Of a stretch of 64,000 nt of DNA, positions 45,813 through 58,299 are shown one piece after another (position 1 is the stretch's first letter; the number at the start of each line of letters is the position of its first letter). The position numbers and the translations under genes were made by a program. This DNA is from Varroa destructor (lineage: Eukaryota > Arthropoda > Arachnida > Mesostigmata > Varroidae): assembly GCF_002443255.2 (NCBI RefSeq), contig NW_019211457.1, positions 36,834,105 through 36,898,104 on the forward strand, written 5' to 3'. The notes beneath the pieces are model-generated. The model made no database searches. It worked only from the letters and a program-made list of their open reading frames with translations, and was not told the origin of the DNA.

Positions 45813-46319
45813 TTAAGGTCTATTCAAGGTCACTGTGGAGTGGGTCCGAACCGGGCATAGACAGATTCTCTTCGTTTTGGAAGACACTCGTTTGATGGAA
45901 TGCCTGACGGTGATATAGGACGCAGAACAAACTCGAAGCACGTTGAGACATATCAGAGCTAGCCCGCGGACCGTTTTTCTGAGAAAGAGCTCACGTCGCC
46001 TAAGGAGTTCAATTTTGTCAAGACTAAGATTAAGAAACATCCATAAGCTTTGTGACTGTTACTCAAGCGAACGCGAGACGGACGGCAAAGGCACAGCAGT
46101 GCGGGTTAAGTCATCTGCAGCATTCTGCGTGGTCCGACACTACCAAGAGCAAAGATGCGACACGTTAAGAAGTTTCGGCCTGTTAAGAATGTGGTGTGGG
46201 TATCGAGCATAGGCTACATCCGACTAGTGTGCAGCATGCCCAAACCCGAAAGCTTAGCCAATATGGGACTCCCGCCTCGGCGATATCGGCACACCAAATG
46301 GCGTATTGGCGTTCGTTGT
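45813..46319. other. Unassigned GC-richer patch
   Basis: Overlapping frames on both strands (45,813-46,040 -; 45,943-46,212 +; 46,196-46,435 +). Each can be stretched onto an RNase H pattern, which shows how permissive such matching is. No call is made. Confidence 0.3.
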
Positions 46320-46435
46320 CGGTAATGTGCACTTACGGCAAGTTAAGAAGTTTATTGGTTCATTCGTGTGAATGGCAGGCTTTGTCACTTTCGACCGCAG
46401 GGCGCTGTTGCAATGGCTCTGAGACACGCCATTAA
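46320..46435 (+). mobile_element. Possible Gypsy connection scrap
   Basis: VKKFIGSFV, a stop, then MAGFVTFDRRALL (46,342-46,410) resembles Val-x-x-Phe-Ile-Gly...Phe-Ile-x-x-Phe...Leu of the RT-RNase H connection. Single motif, interrupted. Confidence 0.25.
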
Positions 46436-48380
46436 GGTGTCTTTAAGCTTTTCTAAAGCTCGCCTAGACACCATGCTATTCGCGAATCGAAAACGCCGTG
46501 TTATGGAGAAGGGTAATTAAGGCTCGAGCTCGAATACTTGTTGCGTTTTCCCATTATGTGCAACAACAAAACTAGGGTGCTTGGAACGCCGGTTTAACTA
46601 TTTATCCATCAATCACTATAAGGTTACCCTGCGTTTTGTAGGCCATTAACCGTCTAAACCGCAATATAAAAAAGTGTTGAAATCTGTCGCGTAAAAGCAT
46701 CACCGAATATTTAGAAAACTCGCCGGCCGAACTTTAACAACGCTCAGTTCAAGAACAGCTGGAATTGGCCATAGGACCTATGTAGTATCTCCTAACAGAG
46801 ACATGTTGTCACTCCTGAATGGAGACGCCATATTGTACGTATATGCGTACGCAAGCTTACCCAGCCTTCCCTAACATACCTCACCGCACAAGAAGAAGTA
46901 CCAAAGGACATCTGTTCGATTACTTGAGTGGAGACACTACAATCTAACGCACTTAGTATACGATGCAGTCCATTAAATACGGGGTTTTATCTGCCAAATT
47001 TTAGACCATCGTCATCTTCATATATAAGCATTTAGTTTTAAGGTATTACTTTAATCTAGTTCGTAACATCCAGGCTATGCTGGACGGGTACCCTGTAATT
47101 AAGGCCGTTTACTTTCGATACATCATTCCTCATACGCTAAATACGAGAAAAACACTATTTTTCCGATACCGAGGGATGTATAACACTAAGCATTCTACAC
47201 TACCGATTGTATAAATCGCTAAGTACTTAAACTAGTGATTTATAGAATTTGTTTTCTCTATTGTTGGATGGAAAGTGGAAAGCAGTGCTTCTTCTCGAAT
47301 CAATACTTCAATCAAGAAGCTTTTTACCGTATTGCGCCGATACATTTCTCCAAGAACTTTACAGCTCTGCTGTCGCAAATACATCTATTTATGCTTAGGT
47401 TCTCCTTACTGTTCAATATAGAACTATATACTTAATTTGCTAATAATTGAAAATGGCGATAAACCGGCAAACGGAGATCTGCAGACTGTTGTGGTACAAA
47501 GGGTTTTTCTAGGAGTTACTATAGCTAAGATAGTAACAACGTTTCAGATTGTCCACGCATATAATTTGGTGGTATGTGCTTGAGCTATAGGAAATCGATC
47601 GCAGAAGTCACGGTGGAGAGGAGCACAAAGATATACAAAGAGGAACCTCACCTGCGTCAGCGATCAGCTTCTAAAAAACCCCATACGAGCCCTGTAGAAT
47701 AGGACAGATAAAGCGGTACGGATTAGAGCAAAAAAAAAATCAATAGTGCTACTGTTGAAATTTCATTTCCGCGTTTCTGCCATTGCCTACTAGTAAGTCC
47801 GTTGTTGTTGCCTTCATTTCGATCTCAGTTTGTGGGGAGCTCCGTAAACATTGCGTGTTCCGTGTTGGTAGTGTGTGTTACCAAACGATCGAAGGTAGCC
47901 AAAGAATCCTGAAGTCGGTTGTCACAATTCGGAGCTTTTTGTCGTGTTTATAGTTTTTAGACGCTTCCCAAATACGTCTCTTTTTGTCGACACCAGACAC
48001 GTTTGCAGCTGACCGAAGTTTGAAGGTACGAAATTAGTGCCAGGTAAACGTTACTATAGACTGATGCCGTTTTTCAATGAAAGAAACGGGAAATTATTCA
48101 GAGAAATCAACTTCAACAGACAAATACCTTTCGCTATATAATCGCGCTATTGTTAAATATTAAGCCAAAGTCTGACGGCCTCTGAGATGGCTTTTTTCGG
48201 TCAATTCGATGAGACTATTGTGTCAATATTTACGTAAAATTAAAAAACAAAAAACGACAATTGGGCGAAAGATGAAATACTCAAATTTTCATAGCTTTGT
48301 ATTTTTTCAAATTTTTTAATATTTTGTAGTTGCTTTCTACAGAGACGTTCGAACTAAAACTATTCTATTTTGTGTAATGA
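46436..48380. other. Unassigned DNA, 1.9 kb
   Basis: No relic or repeat I can defend. TGCGTACGCA near 46,846 is a 10-bp palindrome. Confidence 0.4.
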
Positions 48381-48701
48381 ATGCAGTGGCACCGAGGGAA
48401 GGCTAGGAGCATCGGTGGTTTGTTCCGAGGACAATATCTACAAGTTATTAATTCTGTATATAGTATTATAGTTCATGTACTGGTAAACAGAGCTGTTATA
48501 TATTTTTACATAGTTTTGGTACATTTGTCGAAAGCTCGCTTCAGTTACTTGCAAAAGATATGGCGAAAATGTATGTTACTTAATCATATCTGCACTAAAC
48601 AATCTCAAATAGATGGGGAGCGTAAATATATGATTTGTCAGTGTGTCAGCTTTTGTAGTAGACGAAAACAAAGAGCGTTTACGAAAAAGTACCCTATATA
48701 A
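48381..48701 (+). mobile_element. Decayed LINE RT C-terminal scrap
   Basis: A 106-codon frame. VHLSKARFSYLQKIWRKCML (48,522-48,582) resembles the stretch after the Tyr-Leu-Gly block of RTE/CR1-type elements: Arg-x-x-Lys-Ala-Arg-x-x-Phe...Leu...Ile-Trp-Arg. No Tyr-Leu-Gly is left upstream and no Leu-Tyr-Gly downstream, so the assignment rests on one block. Confidence 0.42.
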
Positions 48702-51700
48702 ATCAATTTTTAAAGAAAACAACTTGTTTAAATGTACTTGTTCGCTCTCTGAGGCTTGACTTCGCTTCCTATCGATGGCTACAGCAGCTTCAATACCAGA
48801 TCATAGCATATTTGTCGTCAGCCTGCTGCCGTTGAAAGTATTAATTCTAAGTCGATGTTATCACAGTAAAGTTTCATGAAAATCGGGGTCCTACTAGAAT
48901 GGCTATGTGTGATAACTATTTGTCGTGCAAATAAGGCCAACATCATAAAATAAATAAAACCTGAGGTGATACACGAACAAAAACTCTTATCGGAAATAGC
49001 CATGTTCGAGCCGAGCGGCCATGTTCTACCGTTTAACGATATTTATAACCTACAGAACACATCTCAAGCTATAAGCGAAACGATACTATGTCGTTTCTAC
49101 TTGCACGATGAAACGCCGATGTAAAATTTACTGATCACTGATTGTAGCTCCGATACTGACCATTCGTAGTTTTTATTCAGTTCCAGTTGAAAGTTCTCTA
49201 CTTTACATGGAAGCCTTCCGCTAGAAATGTGTGTTGTATCAGCGGAAGCGGCAACATCTGCTAAAATTGATGTAGATCAGATTTAATAGCAGTTTACCTT
49301 CGGAACGAGTTATTTGCACGGGGCGCAAAAACAAGAGACCTACCTGTATTTCTATTTTTTAATTAGCTCTTATTCATCACAGTAGTCATAGTCCAATTTA
49401 ATTACCTAATACTCTTTTTTCTTTATATCTTTGTAAATTGGACATTTTCTTTTATCTCAATTTCTTCTTCTTTCGTCAAATACTAATCCCAGCCCTTTTA
49501 TATGCAAACAAACTTCGTTGAGCGCGGGCTAAATTTGGCTCTGTATAAGCTCGTCTGCTAGCAGCGTGCCCTGTTTCTTAATCTCGAGAGTCTACTGAAC
49601 ATTCTAGAGCTGCTGCTCAAACTGTAGATGGAGACTGACTAATCGAGCAATATAATACACGGATAATTTTCCACATTGTCTAGACTTTATATCGTGCGAG
49701 TTTTTTCCGCACTCTCCCACATAGTTTAATTGGCCATAAATAATCAGCAAAGTGCCTTGCCATATAAACCGATATTCTATTATCAGATGTTCAAAACAGA
49801 AGAAGCTTCAGCACCAACGACTAAATACAGAATTTATCACCTACTAGTGGTTTATTCGCGTACTTTTACGCAAGTCGCAATCTAGAAAGCCTTTCGTATC
49901 CCAATGTAAACCACCTCGCATCGGTGTGATACTTTTCGCTTATTTGAGTCAGATAGGCTGCGCTGCTATTGCAATGGCCCACTGGAAAACGACAGTGAGC
50001 AACGTATACAACAGATGCAAGCATGCTTACCAAAGAACACATACCCGTAATTGCAAAGTTCCATTCAGGTCAGGGTAGGTCGTACCACGACGACAAAACA
50101 CGAACAGTTCTTAGTTAGTCAATTGCTACATCATTCCTATACCGTACTATACTTATGTAATAATAGTTATGTTTTTTAAAGAATACAGTGATTTAAATAC
50201 GGATCGACTTTTATATATATATATATATAGTAATAATACGTATACGTATATACGGACCCTGCGCTCCGCATAAAGGAGCTTGAGAGAGACGCATATTAAA
50301 GGGTGTTTATTCTAAGAGGCAATAACATAAACGAATACACGCTTTTACATAAATAACAGTGATATGCTATGGCACGGTCGAAATTGGTTGTTACTCCACT
50401 CCCCCAGATTAGGAAATATTTCGACCCTGGTACTTGACAGAAAATCGAATTTAACAAAACAGTCTAAAAATGCATTTGCAACCTGGGTTTAAAAGTCGTT
50501 CAATTAGCCATAGACTTCGAAGCACCGGACTTACTTATATGAAAGCATACCTAGCGGAAAGGTACATACCAGACCGCAAACCCTGATGTTGCTTAAGATG
50601 AATCGCTACGAGAAGGTTGATTCAAACGTTAGGAGCACAGTAGACGGCACATAAAACAGCTTAACTTAGAGCCCCATCTAACTTATAGAGATAACTAATA
50701 GAGTCCCACTGCAAGCAGGGCTGTCGTATGCTGGCGGCCATTGGGCTTAACACCTCGGAAAGTTAGAAAACAGAACCAATTTCACTATAGACTTAAAATA
50801 ATGACAATTCTATCATGAGGGGCTTTCGCAACGGCTCAATGTACAGCGCTTGCCTTTATTTAGGTTAATACGAAAGCTCAGATCGAAACAGACACCCATA
50901 TATAAGTAAACGTAAACTCTTTTATTAAAAACTTCATGTCCATTAAATATCGAGACGAATAACTTTCTAAAGTATGTAAGTACAAACAACACTGAGTAGC
51001 CACACGACTTACTATTCCCATAATTTGTTTTAATAGGTTTTTATTAGAACAGCGGTAAATAATTAGAATACAAAATTCCTATCATGCAAGTTGTTAACCT
51101 GCTGCGGACACTGCGCTATCAGTTGTGAGCCATTTTGTAATCAAAGACCCTTAGCCAACGAACATCGTCGACAAAGTTTCTCAAAGGAGTCGAATTTTCT
51201 ACAAAAAAAAAAAACACTACATGAAGCAGACCTTATTGCTTACATCGTTGCTCCTAAGCACAAACAGCTCATATAGACGATTCACGATGTGCTTCACGGG
51301 AGTGCCAAGATATTAGTAAAAAAAAAAAGAATGCAGTGTTGAAGGTCAACTCGAAATATGGGATATTGATAGCATAGGACTATTCCGTCTCACTATTTTC
51401 CTTTAATAAAACGCCAACGTTCTTTCCAGACAGGGTAGTCCATCCACCCATCAGCGGTTCCGCTATTCACAATTAGCTATATCGTTATTTATATCTATGC
51501 AGAAGGCAAAATTAATCAGTGAAAGCTAAGAAATAAAGTAATGTTTAATCGGTACGCGATAAAACTGAAGTCTAGCCTAACACTCAGCTCGAGTATCTGT
51601 GTTTTTTCCCGGGACCAATCATTGTCTATCTATCACTTAACACAGTTCCTGCAACAAACAGAAAACCATTTTTCTCTACTTACTCATATACGTTCATAGA

Positions 51701-52910
51701 ATATATATTTGACTACTAACTGAAAGTGAACGTTCGACAGAAAAATGGCGATTTCGATTGAATTAACCTAAAAATTTGAGCTTTTCAAATAACTCCGAAG
51801 GATCAAATAAGTATTGAAAAAAAATATATACCTGATCCAAAATATTGTCTCCAAAAAGCAAACTTGCCCGTGGAAATAAAATACTAAGCTAAATAATTAG
51901 AAATAAATCTGGATTCCCGTTTTTGAGCAGAAAGAAAAACTATTCTCGGGGTCTTATGTTTTGCACAGCTTAGAGCTACATGAATAGCTTTTGCAAGTTT
52001 TATTAGAACAAGAGAGAAATAACTAGCTTATTCAGTGCCTTTTACTGACTACACCTGCCAGGGAACTGAACACGAATACTAAGAAATGAAATAACTTACC
52101 TACGCTAAAACCTGACACATATTCATCCGGAGAAGTTGGATACGCTGTAACAATAATCTGCTAAGCGAGGGGCTTTGTCCGAGAATGATGTAATACACCG
52201 TGAAGTTAAGCTTTTATCGAAAAAACAGCTCAGCAAATAATAAGATGCTGAGGTACATAAAATGCTAGATTCGATCAAGCTAAGCTCATCAACGTTGTAC
52301 CTGGTATCAGAAGAGCCGGACAGCGAATTTTTACGAGCAGATTTAAACTTTAATCAATATAATTCACCCGCAGTCGTGTCGACAATGCCCCGGGTTAAAT
52401 ACAAATGGAAGCTAGCCATTGATATACTGCGCTAGATACGGGAACTAATTAAGCGTTATGAGGTCGCTCTCTAGTTTTCTACAAAGCTGATACTCAGTTT
52501 GAACTATTAGCAGCATCTCGTTTGCGCTCTAGCTACAATCTAAATGGTACAGGCGGAAAGGGGACCATGCAAATAGGCCAGTGTCATACCTCAAATTCTG
52601 CTGAACTTATAGAGCACTTTACCATTTCACGAATCGTGCCATTGTGTGCTGGTGCACGCCATGAATAACGTCTATGATACATGGAAAGCTAACAGTTGAA
52701 TTCTCCATGTCTGAAATATTACGCTGCCTGAAATAGGAAAGACAAATCGCACTTGAAAAATGTGTCCCTTGTCGTTGAATAGGTCTGTTTAGTGTTTGCT
52801 TACGATATGGACGCCTACCGACAGGTTGGAGTGAAGCCTTCCTGAGCGTTATACCCAAGGGAGAAGGCAACTTGTTAGACCCATCTTCACAAAGGTCGAT
52901 AGGGTAAAAA
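48702..52910. other. Unassigned DNA, 4.2 kb
   Basis: No coding relic recognised. A (TA)n run lies at 50,211-50,229, followed by the palindrome TACGTATACGTA near 50,238. Frames at 48,818-49,003 (-), 51,091-51,276 (+) and 52,619-52,870 (-) match nothing. Confidence 0.38.
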
Positions 52911-52934
52911 GCTGCTGCTGCTGCTGCTGCTGCT
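52911..52934 (+). repeat. (GCT)8 trinucleotide repeat
   Basis: Eight uninterrupted GCT units. No open frame spans it far enough to suggest a coding repeat. Confidence 0.96.
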
Positions 52935-53274
52935 ATAAACTTTTAGCTCATCTCGTCATACATCGGCTGGCGAGGTCCCTAAAAGCTTGTTTGTGTTCCG
53001 GTTGAACTACATAGAATCCGCAGAGGACGTTTCAGTTTCAGAACATGTGGCGCAGTCTCTGATAAGATATACAGTGGTTGTCGCAGACTAAACCAGTGAC
53101 TGTTGGATTTTAAAATGTTTTGTACAATTTCTCGAACCCAAAAATTTAATAATGAAGTTTGCAAAACACAAAATCCCATGCTGCATTTATCGTGGGCGAT
53201 ATTATACGAAAACTAGGCAAGTATTGACGATGGAAAGGACCAGATGGAGCAGTTTCTCCAATAAACTAGCATTG

Positions 53275-53291
53275 CATAGGGTCACCCTATG
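53275..53291. repeat. Perfect inverted repeat, 8-bp arms
   Basis: CATAGGGT and ACCCTATG flank a single central C. Confidence 0.7.
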
Positions 53292-53299
53292 TCATTCTT

Positions 53300-53660
53300 T
53301 TTACCGCTGAATGACTTGCCGTCACTCTTTTTTTAGCAGCCAACGGAATAGGTAAAACGTTGCCTTACGTCGACCGCCTAGTCATTTTATGAGGAGTCGA
53401 GTATATGTCTTTTCGGCAAATTTTCGCGAGGCTGTTGTCCTGCCTGAAGAAGGCTGGACTCTTGATAAACGTGCACAAAATAGAAGCCATGAAGTTTGCA
53501 CTGCTTCCGAAACGCTCCGCATAAATAGAACAACCTTGACGTACGTCAATAGCTTAGAGTACCTGAGGTGATCTTTTCCACGAACGGCGGAAGCTTTGTA
53601 AAGGACATCACGGACAAAGTGTAGTGAGCGACGTTTGCGAGTGAGCCATAGGTAGGCCTT
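53300..53660 (+). mobile_element. Decayed LINE reverse transcriptase
   Basis: Blocks in order across three frames. LNDLPSLFF (about 53,306-53,332) sits where Tyr-Ala-Asp-Asp-Leu-x-Leu-Leu belongs. LLSCLKKAGLLINVHKIEAM (53,433-53,492) is a strong match to the Gly-Leu-x-Ile-Asn-x-x-Lys-Thr helix. LTYVNSLEYL (53,535-53,565) and then STNGGSFVKDITDKV (53,579-53,623) resemble Val-x-Ser-Phe-x-Tyr-Leu-Gly...Gly-Gly...Asp-Ile-x-x-Arg. This order is typical of RTE/CR1-type non-LTR elements. Stops and shifts make it dead. Confidence 0.6.
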
Positions 53661-56600
53661 CGAAATAAACGTGACTTCTATTGCTTCCTACGAAATCCCA
53701 AAGTGTTGGGTAACACATCTGATCGAAGCAGTTCCAAGGATTTAACCAGAACAAACCTTCATTGGGAAGGGGCGCTGTAGGCCTACATCGTTCATCGTTA
53801 AACAGATACGTGGACTCCTTATACGATACAAAACTATCGGGGAGTACCTATAGCTAGCGGATATCGATTACATGCTCCTCGCATCGTCATTATAATGAAC
53901 TATATGACAATTTGATATCGTTGGTCCTATCCTATAGATAAGGGCGGAAGTTTTCAGAAAAACAAAATGTAAAATCAGTAATTTTACATGTAGACTACTA
54001 TTTAAATGACTAAACGATTCCGAGGTATCATTTCATTGTCAAAGACGATCTATGATCATCTGCGAGTTAAATATTCATATCAGCCAACATAGTCAACCTG
54101 TGACCTTTACCTACGACATGAAATCACAACAATTTCCTGTACTAAACAATGACGTCTCTACTTCAGGATGTACCTCAATAATCTTCAGAACGCAGAGCAT
54201 CTGCTTCAAACATAATTAATAACAACAACAATAGTAATAACGATACACTGACCCTACGTAAGACAGTAATTTGTCATGCCTTGATGTTTCCTTTTGTTTA
54301 TTGCAAGGGTTTATAGTTGTTGTATGCTCGGGTCAACTTTAGGTAGATGGAAACAACTCGATCGCGTAGTGGGTAACGTATATTTTTTGCCTGCTAATCT
54401 TAATGCCACATTGTAGCCTAGGGCGTTTGAATCTGGGCCAGCCGTTTGAATGTCACGGTGACTTGAGAGATGGAGAGGTGGAGACAAGTTTCGTATATAA
54501 CTGCCGTACAATTGCCCAGTTAAGACTCGATTGAATTTTGAAGAGTAGCACTGCTTAAATGTACGGGCAAGCGTAAGTGCTTGCTGCTAATATGATACAG
54601 GTACAGATAGGTTCGTAAATAGAGAATAAGCTATTGGTGGCCCGTTAGTTGCGTAAGCCAATCATCTTAGGAGGTCATTCAGTGTATAGAACCTACACCA
54701 TGGTGTTTCTGCAGTCATAGTCGCAATATAATCATTTTCAAGTCAAATAAACGCATTGCTAAATGGCACATTGTGACCTCAATGAAAATTTAGCGACGCA
54801 ACTTCGTTAACGTTCCGCTACGCAGTGACTTTTACGCTCCACAGATGCTGTCGACTTTGCAGTCGGCTAGGAGCAAATCAGGCCTTTTGTGGGTAAAGGG
54901 TGGCAATAGCAACAAGATATTAGGATAGAGTATCTATTTTAACGGTAATCACAAATCGTCTGTGCAGCATTGTGTTAGGTTTCTAACTGTTTCCTTTGTC
55001 TCATCCGGCCTTTTAACGATTAATTTAACAGTACCCTGAGCTTTCTCACGGGCATCCATGGACGGCGCCAGTATCCAGTGATGGTGTCTCAGTTGTTCAT
55101 TCCTTTCTCGAGGACATATTGCTGATGGCATATAACTAGATCGCCTATGGCCATAAGGGCTGTGCCTGTGTGTCCTTGCAAGCCGAGCAGACGTGTCCAT
55201 AAACGGACGGTAGTGATGGCTGGCGATTAGTGGAAGGATTAGTGCTCCGACGAAGCGAACCGAGGTCGGTTAGTAGCATTCATGATCGAATAGTGGTAAC
55301 TATAATCGCAGCAATCACGAGTGTATGGCCACAGTTAGAGGCCGGCTAGTATCTGGTTCTGCGGCCACCGATAGCTGAAGACAAAAGGGCAGTCGGATTT
55401 TCTCGTCTAACTTCTTGTACTGCGCGTGCACGCATGGACGTTCACTAAAGTCCGAGTTCAACTGCTGTAACCTATGCGCACAACCGTAATACTAAGTACG
55501 AATCGGAGGAAAATTGATCAAGAAAAGCACAGGGTCTTAGTAAGCAGAATGGAATATTAGAACGAAACACAACGAGGTTAAATGAAAACCAATAGTAATG
55601 CTTCAAATATAATCCAGATCGCTCAGAACTATCATCAAATCGAGTATGGCCACCGTTAGGCGTCTTATAATGTCAATTGACGTATTCAACGTGGCATGCA
55701 GTTACAACTATAATTACTTAACGATTTGCGAAGAAAAATTGTTTCCCTGCAAACTAAGCCATTTGGGGTAGTGTCCATAATGTATGATATTGATACTTAT
55801 ATCTAGCACCTTCTTTAAATGTTCTAATTGTCCAGATTTTCGACGATCAAAATGAGTTTAATAATAATAATAGACACAACTTTGATTTCGAAACTATTGC
55901 TATTAGAAGGAATAGTATATGAATACATATTGCTGGACCCTATAATACCTTCACTTCTGTAATATGTATTGAATTTTTAAACAGTAAAATCTGAACCCTG
56001 AAATATGTACCATACAAAAGTTGAAAAAATTAAACGATTTTTTATTCGAAGCTGCCCCCAGAGGAGGATGACCAACCAGCTAATCAGAAGCTACTCATAT
56101 CGTCACCGCTATGGAGGACCGATACTGAGTCTGTGACAACCCTTCGTCGCCGCCGAGCAAATAATTGTAGAAGATCATAATCAGCTATCGTTAGAGAATG
56201 TGCGCGTATCGTACGCCGCCTCTATCACAACGGCATCTGCTTCTACAGTTTTTTTCGAGTGATCGCTTTCCGTGCAGCATTAGCTTCCTCAAAAACAACC
56301 TTCTCCAAAGGGGTGGGCGTTTTCCGTTGATCTTGTTTTGCTCTGCTTTTATCAAAACATGTCGTTTCAGATAATCTTTGTTCTTATTTCTGCTCTACGT
56401 CATACAGTCGGAATAAGGAGTGAAAGCGGCTCCTGGTGAGATAGGAGGGGTACAAAACCCGCTATTTTAGCGTCATTTTTGCCCTGATCCCTTCTCGCGA
56501 GCTTCTCTAGTTGGCTTCAATTCTTACTATCCCATCGTCGATACTCGTTTTCTGAGAAAATTCTTAGGATGTACCGCGTGGCCTATCGTTGCCGCCGGAG

Positions 56601-58252
56601 AGACATCGCTTATCGAATCACCTTATGTGCGTCCATGAAGCAACCAGATATGTCTGCAACAGCTGCTTCGAAATCGTTCGGTGCGTATAGTCAGGGTTCG
56701 TTTATGAAAATTTACTTCGTTCAAAAGTAAACAGTTCTTCACAGCAGTCTTTCCTGACTAAATACGAAAACTCGTGATGTATATGTATCATTTAGCAATC
56801 TAATTTTTCTTTTTACATGAGCAAATAAGGTAGCTTCCTTTATGCACGTAATTCTATAGCAAAGTGTTCAGTACGATCGAGTTCAACATAAACAAGGGCA
56901 ATCGAGGTCATGCCTAATTAATGATAGTACTTCAACAAATTAGAATTAGGCGCCTTCGCGCATTACTTCAAATACCGGTGAACCATAAGTCCGTAATATA
57001 GTCCCGTGTTATTGATATTATTTCAATGTGAGAACGATACATTTTACAGACTATTGGACTGGATGGAAGGTGGATAGATTATTATATGAAGCTGGCTATT
57101 TTCGCTATGTGTTAGTGCGTATTTTGACAGAGGTCAGTTTGGTGAATACAGCGATCTTAATTGTATACTTGAAAGGTTACCAAAATCCCTAAGGAAAGCC
57201 AAAAACGATATTCGGACCTTCACGAGAAGGGTCTCTGCGTAAGCATCAACGTAGGAAGCACTATAATATTGTCATATGATTAATCTAGATTTCAACTATG
57301 GCCTGTAAAGCCGATATAACCAACTTTTTCTAGCCTAATCAAATTGATTCCTTATTCTTGGACAAATACGAGGCTGCCTGTTAATCTGTGCTAAGCATTT
57401 GGCACAAGTGGGAACTGTGAAACATCTGTATATGCTGCTATCCAATTAGAATTATATTTGGCGCGAGAAAACATAAACAAGTTTTGTGGGTGGCCATTTG
57501 CTTTGAGAAGGCGGTAAAGCTTAGTCAGCAACAATACTTTTCGGCACCGACATTTATTTTGCCGTCAAAGGTCAAAATTTACGAGAAAAATAAGCACCTG
57601 GCCTAGAAAATAGATGTATCACTTTTTTTCTTGTCAATCCTAAGCGTATGCTACCGTTGGCGGTCGCTAGTTTGGGCATTCTTTATGATGCCTACGAATA
57701 AATAGCCTGAAATGGTTATAATAATAAGAGAGCAATTTCTCTCCAAATCCCGTTCAGATATTTGACCGAATAAAAAATATTGCTGCCCAAAGCTAAAGCT
57801 TATTTAAGTAGCATTTCGATAGGCCCATTGGCGTTTGGGCAGTGCAAACGACCAAGCAGAGCTTTAGGTCTCCAGATTAAATGTAAGCAACATCATAAAA
57901 ATCACGAAAAAAAAGGCATGATAAAATAAAACATTATAAAAAAAAATATTTCATCACTTGACCAATAACTAATAGTTATACCGCTTCTACCAACTGAACT
58001 CAAAACTGAATTCAAGATGACCCTTACCTTTTCAATTGAAACAGTTACTTTTCTTACTAAATAAGCTATTTACTCAAATAATATTTGTCTATTATTTCAG
58101 ATTTCGATTTATAGCGGCAAAATATTTTTGTTTTGTGGTCCTATTGGCCAAAACGCTTTATTCACTGGAAACCACCAGCTCTTAGAAGATAAACTCTCAA
58201 TTTGGATAGCAATTTGTGTTGAAAAACAATTTGGCTTTTAAATATAGAGCTG
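53661..58252. other. Unassigned DNA, 4.6 kb
   Basis: No gene or recognisable relic. - strand frames at 54,311-54,511 and 54,949-55,200 show no known motif. 56,040-56,700 is somewhat GC-richer, without a readable domain. Confidence 0.38.
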
Positions 58253-58299
58253 AAAAAAAAAAAATATATATATATATATATATATGTGTATATATATAT
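58253..58299. repeat. A-run followed by (TA)n
   Basis: Twelve A, then TA units with a GTG interruption. Confidence 0.92.

Noticed and set aside
45813..46040. - strand frame that can be stretched onto the Gypsy RNase H pattern
   Set aside because: Used as an informal control. It shows that one flexible motif is not enough, so no call was made and the other single-motif calls were scored low.
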